Source: Longilinea arvoryzae
GTDB taxonomy: Bacteria > Chloroflexota > Anaerolineae > Anaerolineales > Anaerolineaceae
Assembly: GCF_001050235.1 (NCBI RefSeq)
Contig: NZ_DF967972.1
Coordinates: 1,316,475-1,380,474, forward strand
Length of the DNA: 64,000 bases
Direction: 5' to 3'
The notes beneath the pieces were generated by a model. The model had not been told where the DNA came from. It searched no databases and saw only the letters and a program-made list of their open reading frames with translations. This document shows, in pieces, positions 63,042-64,000 of this stretch. Made by a program: the position numbers and the translations under genes. Positions within the stretch are counted from its first letter, which is position 1. The number at the start of each line of letters is the position of its first letter.

Positions 63042-64000
63042 ATGAGAAATTTCATCAAACACAATCTGTTGATCCTCATTCTGGGGTTAGCCGTGCTGCT
63101 GCGCGTTGCTGCGGCGGTTTACATGGGCGACACGGTCCAAGTGCTGCCCGGCACCTCCGACCAGGTTTCCTATCACAATCTGGCGTTGCGCGTGTTGGGC
63201 GGGCACGGTTTCAGCTTTGGCGAAAATTGGTGGCCGGCCACGCGCGCCAATGAGCCGACCGCGCACTGGAGCTTTTTGTATACCCTGTATCTGGTCGGCG
63301 TTTACGCGCTGTTTGGTCCCCATCCGCTGGTCGCGCGCTTGATTCAAGCCGTGATCGTCGGGCTGCTGCAACCCTGGCTCACTTATTTACTGGGCAAACA
63401 GTTGTTCAATGCCCGGGTGGGGCTATGGGCGGCCTTTCTCAATGCCATTTACGCTTATTTCATCTATTACGGCGGCACCTTGATGACCGAGCCGTTCTAT
63501 ATCACGGCCATCCTTGGCGCGCTGCTGCTGGCAATTCGGCTGGTTCAGCCGCCGGATGAAAATACCCGGCGTGGGTTGCTGGCGGTCGGGTTGGGTCTGC
63601 TCCTGGGGGCGGCTGTCCTGCTGCGTCAGCTCTTCTTGCTGTTCATCCCGTTCTTGCTGCTGTGGATGTTTTGGGCCAGCCTGCGCAGGCACAGCGCATT
63701 GAAGTGGGTGCATTATGTGCTGCCACTGGCGGTGGTGGCGGCGATGATCGCGCCCATCACGATTTACAACGCGCAGCGCTTTGGCCAGTTCGTGCTGCTC
63801 AACACTAATTCGGGCTATGCTTTCTACTGGGGAAATCATCCCTATTACGGCACTCATTTTCAACCCATCCTGAGTAATGAAGAATACCAGCAGTTATTGC
63901 CGCAGGATCAACTGAACCTGGACGAAGCGGCGTTGGATAAGGAATTGCTGCGCCGCGGAATGCAGTTCGTTCTGGAGGATCCCGGGCGGTATGCGCTTTT
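63042..64000 (+). CDS. GT39-family membrane glycosyltransferase, 5' part (3' end outside window)
   Basis: The frame opens at the ATG at 63042 (MRNFIKHNLLILILGLAVLL) and is still open at the last base, so only about 319 residues are visible. The active-site loop 'SDQVSYHNLALRVLGGHGFSF' and 'NEPTAHWSFLYTLYLVGVYALF' match the protein at 51779 closely, and 'LLNTNSGYAFYWGNHP' corresponds to its 'LLNSNSGYAWYASVNP'. It starts 3 bases after the preceding stop, in the same operon. Confidence 0.88.
   Translation, partial: MRNFIKHNLLILILGLAVLLRVAAAVYMGDTVQVLPGTSDQVSYHNLALRVLGGHGFSFGENWWPATRANEPTAHWSFLYTLYLVGVYALFGPHPLVARLIQAVIVGLLQPWLTYLLGKQLFNARVGLWAAFLNAIYAYFIYYGGTLMTEPFYITAILGALLLAIRLVQPPDENTRRGLLAVGLGLLLGAAVLLRQLFLLFIPFLLLWMFWASLRRHSALKWVHYVLPLAVVAAMIAPITIYNAQRFGQFVLLNTNSGYAFYWGNHPYYGTHFQPILSNEEYQQLLPQDQLNLDEAALDKELLRRGMQFVLEDPGRYAL

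Noticed and set aside
1..64000. tRNA, rRNA, insertion sequences or phage genes
   Set aside because: None was recognised on either strand; no transposase, integrase or tRNA-like cloverleaf was seen.

Overview
The window reads as one 64 kb piece of a high-GC bacterial chromosome, most likely from the phylum Chloroflexota (Anaerolineae-like). The sequence itself shows long Thr/Pro stalks of the 'PTATNTPL' type, a recurrent 'YLPxISK' motif in secreted proteins, Tat-exported DUF362 proteins, long co-directional glycan gene runs with ATGA, GTGA or TTGA overlaps, and TTG/GTG starts. The phylum name is an inference from these habits; no rRNA or marker gene is present to prove it.

Layout. (1) 1-5440: the 3' part of a thioester alpha-2-macroglobulin with an unusual multi-helix membrane segment, a terminator, a patatin-like lipase, and a convergent, overlapping APP1-type phosphatase. 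(2) 5441-6047: a gene-free, AT-rich control region with a good sigma-70-type promoter (TTGCAA-17-TATAAT) and a roughly 500-nt leader full of inverted repeats. (3) 6048-13510: start of a surface glycan locus: an initiating polyprenyl sugar-phosphate transferase (split by a one-base frameshift in a G run), an epimerase, heptose enzymes (HddA-like kinase, a GmhA-like isomerase fused to a GAF domain, GmhB on the opposite strand), a hexapeptide acyltransferase and a membrane-associated GT2. (4) 13553-20119: a tightly packed cassette of B12-radical SAM enzyme, acyl carrier protein, AMP-forming ligase, AsnB-type amidotransferase and NadE-type amide synthetase. (5) 20150-33860: a block of exported proteins (two BNR-type propellers with C-terminal membrane anchors, two Tat DUF362 paralogues, a PQQ-type propeller, a 942-aa protein of unknown function) and an acyltransferase-3/SGNH-like pair. 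(6) 33897-36719: a GT2 and a WecD/WecE-like pair for a 4-amino sugar. (7) 36808-40512: a 1234-aa secreted deacetylase-like protein with a long Thr/Pro stalk between two copies of one domain. (8) 40604-64000: GT39-type membrane transferases, a Wzm/Wzt ABC exporter, a pyruvyl transferase, many GT2/GT4 transferases, a zinc-ribbon-containing epimerase, a PIG-L deacetylase, an O-antigen ligase/polymerase-like protein, and a GT39 gene cut by the window end.

How it fits together: from about 5.5 kb to the end, almost everything points the same way and serves the building, decoration and export of a cell-surface or extracellular polysaccharide. Sugar precursors (heptose, 4-amino-4,6-dideoxyhexose, a 6-deoxyhexose epimer) are made in the cytoplasm, assembled on a polyprenyl carrier, exported through Wzm/Wzt, and possibly joined or polymerised by the WaaL/Wzy-like protein. 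The ACP/ligase/amidotransferase/NadE cassette probably makes an acyl or amide decoration. The exported propellers, DUF362 proteins and stalk protein probably form or modify the envelope layer. No tRNA, rRNA, CRISPR, insertion sequence or phage gene was seen.
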